Below are positions 54,354 through 63,009 of a DNA stretch of 64,000 nt, one piece after another. Position 1 is the stretch's first letter; every line of letters starts with the position of its first letter. Made by a program: the position numbers and the translations under genes. Source of the stretch: Pseudomonas fildesensis (GTDB lineage Bacteria; Pseudomonadota; Gammaproteobacteria; Pseudomonadales; Pseudomonadaceae); the NCBI RefSeq assembly GCF_001050345.1, contig NZ_LFMW01000013.1:186001-250000 (forward strand), read 5' to 3'. The notes under the pieces were generated by a model. It was not told where the DNA came from. It saw only the letters and a program-made list of their open reading frames with translations, and did not search any database.

Positions 54354-55823
54354 ATGAACCGTCCTGTTTCCCTCGGCATCGACCTTGGCACGTCCGAACT
54401 CAAAGCCATCCTGATGGACGCCGACGGCGCCGTGCTGGCCCATGCCGGCGTGCGCTTGGGTGTATCGCGGCGCCACAGCGGCTGGTCCGAACAGGCCCCG
54501 GAAGATTGGTGGCACGCCTGTTTACAGGCGCTGGACCAACTGCGTAGCCACGAGGCATATGCCCGCGTCGCGTGTATCGGCCTGTCGGGGCAGATGCACG
54601 GCGCGGTATTGCTGGGCGATGATGACCGCGTGTTGTACCCGGCGATCCTGTGGGATGACTCGCGCGCCATCGTTGAGGCCGAACAACTGGGCGCAGGATT
54701 CGCCGAGGTCACCGGCAGCTTGCCGATGGCCGGGCTGACTGCGCCAAAGCTGCTCTGGCTGCAACGGCATGAGCCCGAGGTGTTCCAGGCGATTGACTGT
54801 GTGCTGTCGCCCAAGGATTACCTGCGTTTGCGTTTAAGTGGCGAGCGCATCAGCGAGATGTCCGATGCCGCCGGTACGCTGTGGCTGGATGTGGCGCAGC
54901 GTGAATGGTTTAGGCCGATGGTGCGTGCCACCGGCCTTTCGCCTGCGCAGATGCCTCGGCTGGTGGAGGGCGGTGCAGCGAGTGCGACGTTGAATGCAAG
55001 TGCTGCGGCGCGGCTGGGGTTGCCCGCTGAGGTGGTGATTGCTGGCGGTGGCGGCGACAATCCGGTTGCGGCGGTCGGGATTGGTGCGATCAACGCCGGT
55101 GACGGTTTCATCACCCTGGGCACCAGCGCGGCGATTGTCGCGATCACCGATCACGCCGCCGGCAACCCGTCCAGCGCAGTGCACAGCTTCTGCCATGCGC
55201 TGCCCGACCGTTGGTACACCATGGGCGCCATGCTGGCGGGCGCCAGTTGCCTGCGCTGGGTCACGCGACTGACGGGCATGCCCGATGAGCAGACGCTGCT
55301 GGATCAGGTCCAGGCGCAACTCCCGATCGAGCGCCCCGTGCCCCTGTCGACCCCACTGTTTCTGCCGTACCTCGCAGGTGAACGCACGCCGCATAACGAT
55401 CCCCTGCTGCGCGGCGGCTTTATGAACCTGGGCCACGACTGCACACCGGCGATGCTCGGTTATGCGGTGATGGAAGGGGTGGGCTTCGGTTTGCTGGATG
55501 CGCTGCGCGCGGTGCAATCGGCCGGTGCCAACGTAGGGGCCTGCGCGTTGGTGGGCGGCGGGGCGCGCAGTGAGTACTGGGCGCAGTTGCTGGCGAATAT
55601 CCTGCAGCGGGAAATCTTTACACTGCATGGCAGTGAGTTGAGCGCGTGTATTGGGGCGGCAAAGTTGGGGTTTTTGGCGGTGGGGCAGGGTGAGGATTTG
55701 TTGCGGGCAGGTATGCCGGTGAAGGCTCGGTATGAACCGGATTTGGCGCAAAGGGCGGTGCTGGAAGCGCGTTATCGAAAGTTTCAGAGCTTGTTGGCGC
55801 CCGCGAAAGCGCTGCATGACTGA
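54354..55823 (+). CDS. xylB: FGGY-family sugar kinase, xylulokinase-like
   Basis: 489 residues from the ATG at 54354. FGGY kinase marks: SLGIDLGTSELKAILMDADG, SGQMHGAVLLGDDDRVLYPAILWDD (the xylulokinase MHG segment), AGGGGDNPVAAVGIGAINAGDGFITLGTSAAI, and YLAGERTPHNDPLLRG; the ATP site near GALVGGGARSEYWAQLLANIL. It phosphorylates a ketopentose, most likely D-xylulose. With the pentose-type ABC transporter upstream this suggests uptake of a sugar or polyol that is converted to xylulose, but no dehydrogenase or isomerase gene is next to it. Confidence 0.88.
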   Translation: MNRPVSLGIDLGTSELKAILMDADGAVLAHAGVRLGVSRRHSGWSEQAPEDWWHACLQALDQLRSHEAYARVACIGLSGQMHGAVLLGDDDRVLYPAILWDDSRAIVEAEQLGAGFAEVTGSLPMAGLTAPKLLWLQRHEPEVFQAIDCVLSPKDYLRLRLSGERISEMSDAAGTLWLDVAQREWFRPMVRATGLSPAQMPRLVEGGAASATLNASAAARLGLPAEVVIAGGGGDNPVAAVGIGAINAGDGFITLGTSAAIVAITDHAAGNPSSAVHSFCHALPDRWYTMGAMLAGASCLRWVTRLTGMPDEQTLLDQVQAQLPIERPVPLSTPLFLPYLAGERTPHNDPLLRGGFMNLGHDCTPAMLGYAVMEGVGFGLLDALRAVQSAGANVGACALVGGGARSEYWAQLLANILQREIFTLHGSELSACIGAAKLGFLAVGQGEDLLRAGMPVKARYEPDLAQRAVLEARYRKFQSLLAPAKALHD

Positions 55824-55838
55824 ATGTGGCCGAGCTGT

Positions 55839-55973
55839 CGTGGCGAGCGGGCTTGCCCCGCGTTGGGGCGCGAAGCGGCCCCAAAACCAGACGCCACGGT
55901 TCTATCTGAAAGAATGCGGTGGTTTTATTGGGGCTGCTTCGCAGCCCAACGCGGGGCAAGCCCGCTCGCCACA
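55839..55973. repeat. REPIN B (family 2), left flank of the RAYT gene
   Basis: Inverted arms GTGGCGAGCGGGCTTGCCCC... at 55839-55881 and 55930-55973. The centre (CCAGACGCCACGGTTCTATC...) is nearly identical to that of REPIN C. A decayed extra arm follows to about 56010. Confidence 0.85.
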
Positions 55974-56036
55974 GGAAGCCCGCTTGCCATAGAAAACCGG
56001 TCTGCCACAGAATTCAAAATGGCAGAAAAATGTGGG

Positions 56037-56495
56037 TCACAACCAGGCTGCATCCCACAGTGGATAATCGCCAATGTGCTCCACCAATCCCGCTCGAAGC
56101 GGGTTGGCGACAATGTAACGCGCCATTTTTCGAATATCTTCATCGGTCCTTACTGCTCGGTCGTGGTAGCCACGCTGCCAAAATCTCTCCCTGCTGCAAC
56201 GCGCTCGGTTAATGCTCAATGTACTGCGTGACTTGGTCTGTCTCATTACGTCGGGCAACGTCGTGTCATTGAGGTCGAACAACCAATGAAAATGATCCGG
56301 CATGATCACCCATGCCAGCGAATTCACTTGGCCCGCATCGTGGACTTTCCTGAATTCAGCGACCAGTAAACGGCCCAAGCGAAAGTCACGGAATAATGGA
56401 TGGCGCTGATGCACCACGGCGGTGACTAAATAAGCTCGGCCAGATTCTGAATAGCGGCCACGACGTAACAGGTGGGAGTTTGGCTGAAGAGGCAA
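56037..56495 (-). CDS. REP-associated tyrosine transposase (RAYT)
   Basis: 152 residues of the Y1 transposase (IS200/IS605-like) family found beside REP sequences. The HUH motif is seen as MPDHFHWLF (H-F-H), and the catalytic tyrosine is probably in FWQRGYHDRAVRTDEDI; ARYIVANPLRAGLV is the typical C-terminal stretch. It appears intact. Family 2 REPINs lie 64 bases downstream (B) and 156 bases upstream (C) of it, so it is very likely the enzyme that spread these REPs in the genome. It is a single-copy gene, not a mobile IS, in known cases. Confidence 0.92.
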   Translation of the reverse strand: MPLQPNSHLLRRGRYSESGRAYLVTAVVHQRHPLFRDFRLGRLLVAEFRKVHDAGQVNSLAWVIMPDHFHWLFDLNDTTLPDVMRQTKSRSTLSINRARCSRERFWQRGYHDRAVRTDEDIRKMARYIVANPLRAGLVEHIGDYPLWDAAWL

Positions 56496-56650
56496 TCCGT
56501 TGCTCCTTACATGAGAGATAAGCTTTCACGCTAGCAGTGGAGGCGGATGACCTATGTTGATTTGCGTGTCCCTGTGTTTCAGCCAGCGAGCAAATTGTTG
56601 TGGCAAAAGGGCGTGTTGGCGAGCGGGGCTATCGTGGCGAGCGGGCTTCC

Positions 56651-56785
56651 TGTGGCGAGCGGGCTTGCCCCGCGTTGGGCTGCGAAGCGGCCCCGAAACC
56701 AGACGCCACGGTTCTATCTTGAAGAATGCGGTGGTTTTATTGGGGCTGCTTCGCAGCCCAACGCGGGGCAAGCCCGCTCGCCACA
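56651..56785. repeat. REPIN C (family 2), right flank of the RAYT gene
   Basis: Perfect 38-bp arms at 56651-56688 and 56748-56785. Additional single arm pieces lie on both sides (about 56617-56650 and 56786-56843, with CCCGCTCGCCACAACA repeats). No gene is visible between 56496 and 56849. Confidence 0.85.
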
Positions 56786-56849
56786 ACAAGCCCGCTCGCC
56801 ACAACAGTCCCTTTTGCCACGACTTGCCCGCTGGCCACAGGATGGCAGG

Positions 56850-57290
56850 TTAGTCAGACAGGGGCGGCAGGCGGCGTTTTACCGGGGTTTTCTTGACGAT
56901 GGCGGTGTTGGTTTCCGCGTATGCGTTGATCCGGTCAAGCAGGCTGTCCAGGTGATCCATGGTGCGCACATGCAGCCGGGCGATAAAACAATCCTCGCCC
57001 GTCACCTTGTCGCACTCGGTAAATTCGGGAATCGCCTGGATCTGCCGCTCCACCTCCTGCAACTTGCCCGGCAGGGGTCGGATGCGCACGATGGCTTGCA
57101 GCAGGTAGCCGAAGTGTTTGGGGTCGATGTCGACGGTGTAGTGGGTGAGCACGCCGCGCTCTTCCAGGCGGCGCAGGCGTTCGCCGACGCTGGGCGATGA
57201 CAGGCCGGTGACGCCCGCCAAAGCTTTTAGGGACAGCCGCGAGTCGTCCATCAAGGCGGCGATGAGTTGCTGGTCGATGGTGTCAATCAT
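56850..57290 (-). CDS. Lrp/AsnC-family regulator
   Basis: 146 residues with an N-terminal HTH (DTIDQQLIAALMDDSRLSLKALAGVTGLSSPSVGERLRRLEERGVL) and a C-terminal RAM effector domain (VRIRPLPGKLQEVERQIQAIPEFTECDKVTGEDCFIARLHV). It likely binds an amino acid. It is divergent from an EamA exporter gene 109 bp away, a frequent pairing in which the regulator controls amino-acid export; this is inference. Confidence 0.93.
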   Translation of the reverse strand: MIDTIDQQLIAALMDDSRLSLKALAGVTGLSSPSVGERLRRLEERGVLTHYTVDIDPKHFGYLLQAIVRIRPLPGKLQEVERQIQAIPEFTECDKVTGEDCFIARLHVRTMDHLDSLLDRINAYAETNTAIVKKTPVKRRLPPLSD

Positions 57291-57399
57291 GGTGTCCGCC
57301 TAATTAATAAAGGTGATCCAGCCTTTTGGCCTTTTTTAGGCGCTGGAGCCGGTGCGGATCAGATTGCCATAATTAAGCCTCACTTGAGGAGCTTCAATC

Positions 57400-58479
57400 A
57401 TGGATATATCCATTCGTCGCGGGTCGTGGGAAATGGTCGCCGCCATGCTGATCTCGGGCACCATTGGCTGGTTTGTGCTGGTGTCTGGCGTGTCGGTGAT
57501 CGAAGTGGTGTTCTGGCGCTGCGTGATCGGTGCGTTGACCCTGTTGCTGGTGTGCGCTCTGCTCGGTTACCTGCGGCTGGACCTGCTCAGTTGGACCAAG
57601 CTCGGGCTGGCGATGCTCAGTGGCGTGGCCATCGTCGGCAACTGGTTGCTGTTGTTCGAGTCCTATTCCCGCGCGTCGATTGCGATCAGTACGGCGGTGT
57701 ACAACGTGCAGCCGTTCATGTTGGTGATGCTGGCAGCTCTGTTTCTGGGCGAAAAAATCACCGTGCAGAAAGTCGCCTGGCTGAGTGTGGCGTTCCTTGG
57801 GATGTTGGCGATTGTCACGGCGCATGGCGAGCAGCAAACCGGTGGCGGGGACTATCTGGCAGGTATCGCACTCGCGCTGGGCGCCGCGTTTTTGTATGCG
57901 ATTGCCGCGCTGATCATCAAGCGCTTGAAGGAAATACCGCCACATTTGATGGCGTTGATTCAAGTGACGACCGGCGCGCTGCTGCTCGCGCCTTTAGTGC
58001 CCTGGGACAGCCTGCCAGTGTCGACGAATGCCTGGGCCGCGTTGGTGACACTTGGGGTGGTGCACACGGGTTTGATGTATGTGTTGCTGTATGGGGCGAT
58101 CCAGAAACTGCCCACGGCAATCACCGGCGCGCTGTCGTTCATCTACCCGATTGCGGCCATTTTCGTCGACTGGATCGCCTTTGGTCATCGCCTGGGTTGG
58201 CTGCAATGGCTGGGTGTGGCGGCGATTTTGTTGGCGGCTGCCGGCTTGCAAAGAGGCTGGGGATGGAACTCTGTGGCGAGCGGGCTTCCAGTGGCGAGCG
58301 GGCTTGCCCCGCGTTGGGGTGCGCAGCAGCCCCAAAAACAGTCAGCGCATTTTTCCAGGCAAATTTCAGCGTCTGGTATCAGGGCTGCTTCGCAGCCCAA
58401 CGCGGGGCAAGCCCGCTCGCCACAGGAAGCCCGTTTGCCACAGGAAGCCCACTTGCCACAGGAAGCTCGCTTGCCATAA
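57400..58479 (+). CDS. EamA/DMT exporter with REPIN-encoded C-terminal tail
   Basis: 359 residues. Residues 1 to about 290 are a normal EamA exporter with ten hydrophobic helices (starting MVAAMLISGTIGWFVLVSGVSVIEVVFWR, second repeat LAGIALALGAAFLYAIAALIIKRLK). It should end near LLAAAGLQRGWGWNS. The last 68 residues (VASGLPVASGLAPRWG... then QEARLP, QEAHLP, QEARLP) are translated from REPIN D and its 18-bp tandem repeats. The original stop seems to have been lost. A strong GAGGAG site precedes the start. The Lrp regulator is divergent. Confidence 0.88.
   Translation: MDISIRRGSWEMVAAMLISGTIGWFVLVSGVSVIEVVFWRCVIGALTLLLVCALLGYLRLDLLSWTKLGLAMLSGVAIVGNWLLLFESYSRASIAISTAVYNVQPFMLVMLAALFLGEKITVQKVAWLSVAFLGMLAIVTAHGEQQTGGGDYLAGIALALGAAFLYAIAALIIKRLKEIPPHLMALIQVTTGALLLAPLVPWDSLPVSTNAWAALVTLGVVHTGLMYVLLYGAIQKLPTAITGALSFIYPIAAIFVDWIAFGHRLGWLQWLGVAAILLAAAGLQRGWGWNSVASGLPVASGLAPRWGAQQPQKQSAHFSRQISASGIRAASQPNAGQARSPQEARLPQEAHLPQEARLP
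58272..58478. repeat. REPIN D (family 2) with 18-bp tandem repeats
   Basis: GTGGCGAGCGGGCTTGCCCC arm near 58291-58320, complementary arm at 58387-58424, then three 18-bp units of the type CAGGAAGCCCGTTTGCCA (58423-58476). It lies inside the reading frame of the exporter gene and supplies its last codons. Confidence 0.8.
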
Positions 58480-58495
58480 CGAGCCCGCTCCAGGG

Positions 58496-60484
58496 TTAGT
58501 GCGTGCCTCGAGGGATGGTCTTGAGCAGATCATCCGGGCTGATATAACCCACCACGCTGCCTGGCAGCGGCAACCCAAGAATGTGCCCCTTGATCTTGCC
58601 CACCACGTGCATCTCGCACGGTTTGCAATCGAACTTCAAGGTCAGCACTTCGTCGCCGTGGATCAACTGCATCGGCGCTACCTTGGTTTTCACGCCCGTC
58701 ACACCCTTGGCCTGTTTAGGGCACAGGTTGAACGAGAACCGCAGGCAGTGCTTGGTGATCATCACCGGCACTTCACCGGTTTCTTCATGGGCTTCGAACG
58801 CCGCGTCGATCAGCTTCACGCCGTGACGGTGGTAGAAGTCGCGCGCTTTCTGGTTGTAGACGTTGGCCAGGAACGACAGGTGCGCTTCCGGGTACACCGG
58901 CGGCGGCGTGGTCTCGGCCTTGCGTCCACCACGCGGGTGGGCCGCAACACGGGCGGCGGTCAGCGCTTCGATCACTTCGCGGCGCAATGCCTTGAGCTGC
59001 GAGTTGGGGATGAAGAACGCCTGCGGCGCATCCAGCTCGATGGCGGTGGCATGGTACTCGGTAGTGCCGAGTTGGCCGAGCAGGTCGCGCAGGGTGTCCA
59101 GGGCCTGTTCAGGCTTGTTGGCGACGCCAAACGGGCCGGGCAGGGTGACGCTGGCGTTGATGCCTTCTTCGCTGGTGGCGGTCACGACCAATTGATCTTC
59201 GCGCAGGCGGGCGGCCCACGACAGGCCGATACGGCGCTCGGCGGAGGTCTTCTGCAGGGCTTGCTGCCAGTTATGATCCAGGTTGCGGTTCAGCGGATGG
59301 TTCGGGCGCAACTGATGCAGGCCGGCCGGCATTTCATTCGGCTCGACGCGGTAGCGGTAGCGCTTCTCGCCGTCTTCCTCAAACTCGCCTTTGGGCTCGG
59401 CGATGTTGGCGCGGAACCCCACCACTTCACGCTTGACCAGTACATTGAGGCCGTCACCGTTGGACAGCGGTTCATGGGTGATCACCTGCAAGTCGCGCTT
59501 GCCGGCTTTTTCCACCACACCTACCGGCAGGCCGGTGAAGGTTGGGGTGTCGAAGGCGCCGATGTCGATCTTGCGGTCACTGACGAAGTAGTCGGTGCTG
59601 CCACGGTGGAAGGTTTTTTCCGGGTCGGGCAGGAAGAAGTGCGCGGTGCGGCCGCTGGAAGCGCGAGCCAGGTCTGGGCGGTCTTCGAGGATTTCATCAA
59701 GGCGCTGGCGGTAATAGGCCGTGATGTTCTTCACATAACCCATGTCCTTGTAGCGGCCTTCGATCTTGAACGAGCGCACGCCGGCATCGACCAGGGCGCG
59801 CAGGTTGGCGCTCTGGTTGTTGTCTTTCATCGACAGCAGGTGCTTTTCAAAGGCCACAACGCGGCCCTGGTCGTCTTTCAAGGTGTACGGCAGGCGGCAG
59901 GCCTGGGAGCAGTCGCCCCGGTTGGCGCTGCGGCCGTTCTGCGCGTGGGAGATATTGCACTGCCCGGAGAACGCCACGCACAGGGCACCGTGGATGAAGA
60001 ACTCGATGGCGGCATCGGTCTCGTCGGCAATCGCGCGGATTTCCTGCAGGTTCAGCTCACGGGCCAATACCAACTGCGAGAAACCGGCCTGGTCGAGGAA
60101 CTTGGCGCGGCCTAGGGTGCGGATGTCGGTCTGGGTGCTGGCGTGCAGCTCGATGGGCGGAATATCCAGCTCCATCACCCCCAGGTCTTGCACGATCAGC
60201 GCGTCGACACCGGCGTCGTAGAGCTGATGGATCAGCTTGCGCGCCGGTTCCAGCTCGTTGTCATGCAGGATGGTGTTGATGGTGGTGAAGACGCGCGCGT
60301 GGTAACGACGGGCGAATTCGACCAATTGGGCGATATCGCTCACCTCGTTACAGGCGTTGTGACGAGCGCCGAAGCTCGGGCCGCCAATGTAGATGGCGTC
60401 GGCGCCATGCAGGATGGCCTCGCGTGCGATGGACACATCGCGGGCAGGGCTGAGCAATTCCAGGTGATGCTTGGGCAAGGACAT
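58496..60484 (-). CDS. rlhA: 23S rRNA C2501 hydroxylase RlhA (U32 peptidase family)
   Basis: 662 residues from the ATG at 60484; the longer frame lacks support. Close to the Escherichia coli RlhA/YdcP pattern throughout: LELLSPARDVSIAREAILHGADAIYIGGPSFGARHN at the start, the cysteine cluster ALCVAFSGQCNISHAQNGRSANRGDCSQACRLPY (about 170-203) and CPKQAKG...LKFDCKPCEMHVVGKIKGHIL at the end. The length (about 650) fits RlhA and not the shorter TrhP. It is an iron-sulfur protein that hydroxylates a cytidine in 23S rRNA using prephenate-derived chemistry. The old U32 peptidase label is probably wrong. Confidence 0.92.
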   Translation of the reverse strand: MSLPKHHLELLSPARDVSIAREAILHGADAIYIGGPSFGARHNACNEVSDIAQLVEFARRYHARVFTTINTILHDNELEPARKLIHQLYDAGVDALIVQDLGVMELDIPPIELHASTQTDIRTLGRAKFLDQAGFSQLVLARELNLQEIRAIADETDAAIEFFIHGALCVAFSGQCNISHAQNGRSANRGDCSQACRLPYTLKDDQGRVVAFEKHLLSMKDNNQSANLRALVDAGVRSFKIEGRYKDMGYVKNITAYYRQRLDEILEDRPDLARASSGRTAHFFLPDPEKTFHRGSTDYFVSDRKIDIGAFDTPTFTGLPVGVVEKAGKRDLQVITHEPLSNGDGLNVLVKREVVGFRANIAEPKGEFEEDGEKRYRYRVEPNEMPAGLHQLRPNHPLNRNLDHNWQQALQKTSAERRIGLSWAARLREDQLVVTATSEEGINASVTLPGPFGVANKPEQALDTLRDLLGQLGTTEYHATAIELDAPQAFFIPNSQLKALRREVIEALTAARVAAHPRGGRKAETTPPPVYPEAHLSFLANVYNQKARDFYHRHGVKLIDAAFEAHEETGEVPVMITKHCLRFSFNLCPKQAKGVTGVKTKVAPMQLIHGDEVLTLKFDCKPCEMHVVGKIKGHILGLPLPGSVVGYISPDDLLKTIPRGTH

Positions 60485-60564
60485 AGTTTTTTTAGTCAGG
60501 CTTGTCACGGTTGAGGCGCGCATTGTAGCTGTGAAATGCCTGACCGGCATCTACCACAGGGCTG

Positions 60565-60945
60565 TCAGGCCTTGGCGGCCATCGCGGTGACTTCCACGCG
60601 CATGCCTTCTACCGCCAGGGCGGCAACGCCAACGGCAGCGCGAACTGGCCAGGGTTTGGCGAAAAAGCGCTTGTAGACCTCGTTGAACGCGGCGCGGTCG
60701 GCCATGTCGGTGAGGTAGATGGTCAGGTGCATCACTCGGTCCATGGAACTGCCAGCCTTCTCCAGCGCCACTTTCAGGGCTTGCAGGGTACATTCGCTTT
60801 GCAGGGTGATATCGCCCAGCTCCAGGCTGCCGTCCGCGTGGGTCGGGATCTGGGTGGAGACCAGGATGCCGTTGAAGCCGATCACGTCGGAGGAGATGGA
60901 GTCTGGATCGGGATCCGGAGTGTAGGACAGGTCGTGGTTGGCCAT
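60565..60945 (-). CDS. RidA-family protein
   Basis: 126 residues from the ATG at 60945 (GAGAGG upstream; the longer frame lacks support). RidA/YjgF fold: VIGFNGILVSTQIPTHADGSLELGDITLQSECTLQALKVALEKAG, VMHLTIYLTDMADRAAFNEVYKRFF, and PVRAAVGVAALAVEGMRVEVTAMA, which keeps the arginine used for imine hydrolysis. It probably deaminates reactive enamine/imine intermediates in the cytoplasm. Confidence 0.9.
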   Translation of the reverse strand: MANHDLSYTPDPDPDSISSDVIGFNGILVSTQIPTHADGSLELGDITLQSECTLQALKVALEKAGSSMDRVMHLTIYLTDMADRAAFNEVYKRFFAKPWPVRAAVGVAALAVEGMRVEVTAMAAKA

Positions 60946-61251
60946 GGGCGCCTCTCGTTGGCAGGAACAGAAAGGCGCCATGGTCCCCGAAAAAATCGGT
61001 CGGGGCAAACCATGGGTTCACCTCGCTGCGCAATAGCCCACTGGCATTCGCGCCACGCGCTTTGCAAGCCGGCCCGGCAGCCAGCACAGGCATGCGTGAC
61101 CGATTGGCGTTGCTCGGCGCAAAGCCTTGAGGGCTGGGGCTCCAGCAGCAATTTGACGTCAGAAAATAATCATTTTTGCCGGGTAAAGTCGCGTAATTGC
61201 CAGCCGATAGTTAATGAAGATGCAAGGTTCCCGTTCGGTTGAGGATACGTC

Positions 61252-62607
61252 ATGTTCAATAACTCACTTAAAACAGAACTGGCGGCCAGGACGGCCGAAG
61301 TCACCGAGTACAAAGGACTGATTGCCGCACTCGAGCGCTCGATGGCCGTGGTCGAGTTCGACCTCAACGGCAAGGTGTTGCGCGCCAACGACAACTTTAT
61401 GAAAACCCTGGGCTACAGCGCCGCGCAATTGGCCGGCAAGACCCACCGTGATTTTTGTTTACCGGCGCTCACCAGCAGCCCGGCCTATGCCACGTTCTGG
61501 CAGGACCTCAAGGCCGGCAAGTTCGTGTCGGGCACCTTCAAACGGGTGGACGGCCAAGGCAAGGTGATCTGGCTGGAGGCCAGTTACAACCCGATACTGG
61601 ATGACCGTGGCCAGGTGTTGAAGGTGGTCAAGTACGCCTTGGATGTCACCGCAAAAGTTGAGCAGGAGGCGGCCACCCGCAGCAAACTGGCCGCGCTGGA
61701 CCGGGCAATGGCTGTCATTGAGTTCGATTTGGGCGGGCAAGTGCTCGACGCCAACGAAAACTTTCTCAACGTCATTGGCTATTCGTTGGCGGAACTCAAA
61801 GGCAAGCATCACCGACTGTTCTGCGAGCCGGCACTGATCAACAGCAACGAGTACACCGACTTCTGGCGCCGCCTGAACAACGGCGAATTTTTCACCGGGC
61901 AATTCAAACGTATCGGCAAGCATGGCCGTGTCGTGTGGCTGGAGGCCAGTTACAACCCGGTGTACGACGGCGACGGAAAATTGATCAAAGTCGTCAAGTT
62001 CGCCAGCGACATCACCGAGCGCGTCGAGAAGTTCGAGGAAGATTCACGCGGCGCTTCCCGGGCCTACCATATCTCGTCCGAAACAGAGCGTTTTGCTGAG
62101 CACGGCACACAGGTGATTCACGACACGGCCACTGAAATGCGCCGGATTGCCGAGAACATCGGCGCCTCTGCGCGACTGGTAGGGCAACTGGGCGATCGTT
62201 CCGAGCAGATCACCGCCATCGTCAACACCATTCGCGGCATCGCCGACCAGACCAACCTGCTTGCGCTCAACGCGGCCATCGAGGCTGCGCGCGCGGGCGA
62301 TCAGGGCCGTGGTTTTGCCGTGGTGGCCGATGAGGTCAGGCAATTGGCGGGACGGACCAGCCGTTCCACCGCAGAAATCGCCGAAATGATCGGGCTGATC
62401 CTGTCGGAAACACGTGACGCGGTGAGCAGCATGAATGCCACCCAGGAAGGCGCGCAACGTGGCGTCAACCTGGCCGATCAGGCAGGTTCGGTGATTCTGC
62501 AAATACGCACCAGCACCAGCGATGCGGTGCAAGCGGTGAGCATGTTTGCCTCGAAACTGGATGAGTCGGAGGTGATTCCGAAAACCGCCGTCGGTTGGGT
62601 CGGATAA
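61252..62607 (+). CDS. Cytoplasmic PAS-PAS chemoreceptor, BdlA-like
   Basis: 451 residues with no membrane helix. Two similar PAS-PAC domains (about 20-135 and 143-258; both have VVEFDLNGKVLRAN or VIEFDLGGQVLDAN and end in VKVAxD(V/I)T), then a methyl-accepting signalling domain with the hairpin tip GIADQTNLLALNAAIEAARAGDQGRGFAVVADEVRQLAGR. The layout matches BdlA of Pseudomonas aeruginosa, which links sensory input to c-di-GMP and biofilm dispersal. It would sense redox or ligand signals through the PAS domains. Confidence 0.9.
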   Translation: MFNNSLKTELAARTAEVTEYKGLIAALERSMAVVEFDLNGKVLRANDNFMKTLGYSAAQLAGKTHRDFCLPALTSSPAYATFWQDLKAGKFVSGTFKRVDGQGKVIWLEASYNPILDDRGQVLKVVKYALDVTAKVEQEAATRSKLAALDRAMAVIEFDLGGQVLDANENFLNVIGYSLAELKGKHHRLFCEPALINSNEYTDFWRRLNNGEFFTGQFKRIGKHGRVVWLEASYNPVYDGDGKLIKVVKFASDITERVEKFEEDSRGASRAYHISSETERFAEHGTQVIHDTATEMRRIAENIGASARLVGQLGDRSEQITAIVNTIRGIADQTNLLALNAAIEAARAGDQGRGFAVVADEVRQLAGRTSRSTAEIAEMIGLILSETRDAVSSMNATQEGAQRGVNLADQAGSVILQIRTSTSDAVQAVSMFASKLDESEVIPKTAVGWVG

Positions 62608-62676
62608 TGCCCATGCGCCGGCCAGGCTGAACGCCGGCCGGCGCCTTCCCAATTTGCCGGTGCCGTCCTCGTTTGA

Positions 62677-62865
62677 GACGTTTCGGTCAGGCCATGGCTC
62701 GATGTGGGCACACGCTACAGCCCCCGGCTTGCCAGCCGCCCGGTGATATTGCGCGGCACCGTTAACAACGTGACCAACAAAGCCTATTGGGGAACGCCGC
62801 TGTTATCGAGCCTGGGGCTTGGAGCGCCACGGACTGTGGAGCTTTCGTCGACGATGGATTTCTAG
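62677..62865 (+). pseudogene. C-terminal remnant of a TonB-dependent siderophore receptor
   Basis: 63 codons read in frame to the TAG at 62863-62865. They include WLDVGTRYSPRLASRPVILR, GTVNNVTNKAYWG and end LGAPRTVELSSTMDF, the last barrel strands of FpvA-type receptors. A stop codon lies just upstream of 62677, so nothing more of the gene is left here. It is a decayed fragment, not expressed as a receptor. Confidence 0.75.
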
Positions 62866-63009
62866 GGGGCATCGGCCTATTGCCAGTCAGTTAAGGGGGC
62901 GCACTGTACTTGTGGCGAGGCGTCGTGGGGTTCCAGGCTTTCCGTCAAAGCGGGCAGTTTGATCTACAAATCAGGTTAGAGTGTTCATTTAACAATCGAT
63001 ACGTGAAGA

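Noticed and set aside
58079..60115. 678-codon plus-strand frame opposite rlhA
   Set aside because: Overlaps the EamA end and the rlhA gene in antisense; no motif.
58496..60484. A U32 protease or collagenase
   Set aside because: The sequence follows RlhA along its length, including the cysteine clusters; protease function is not supported.
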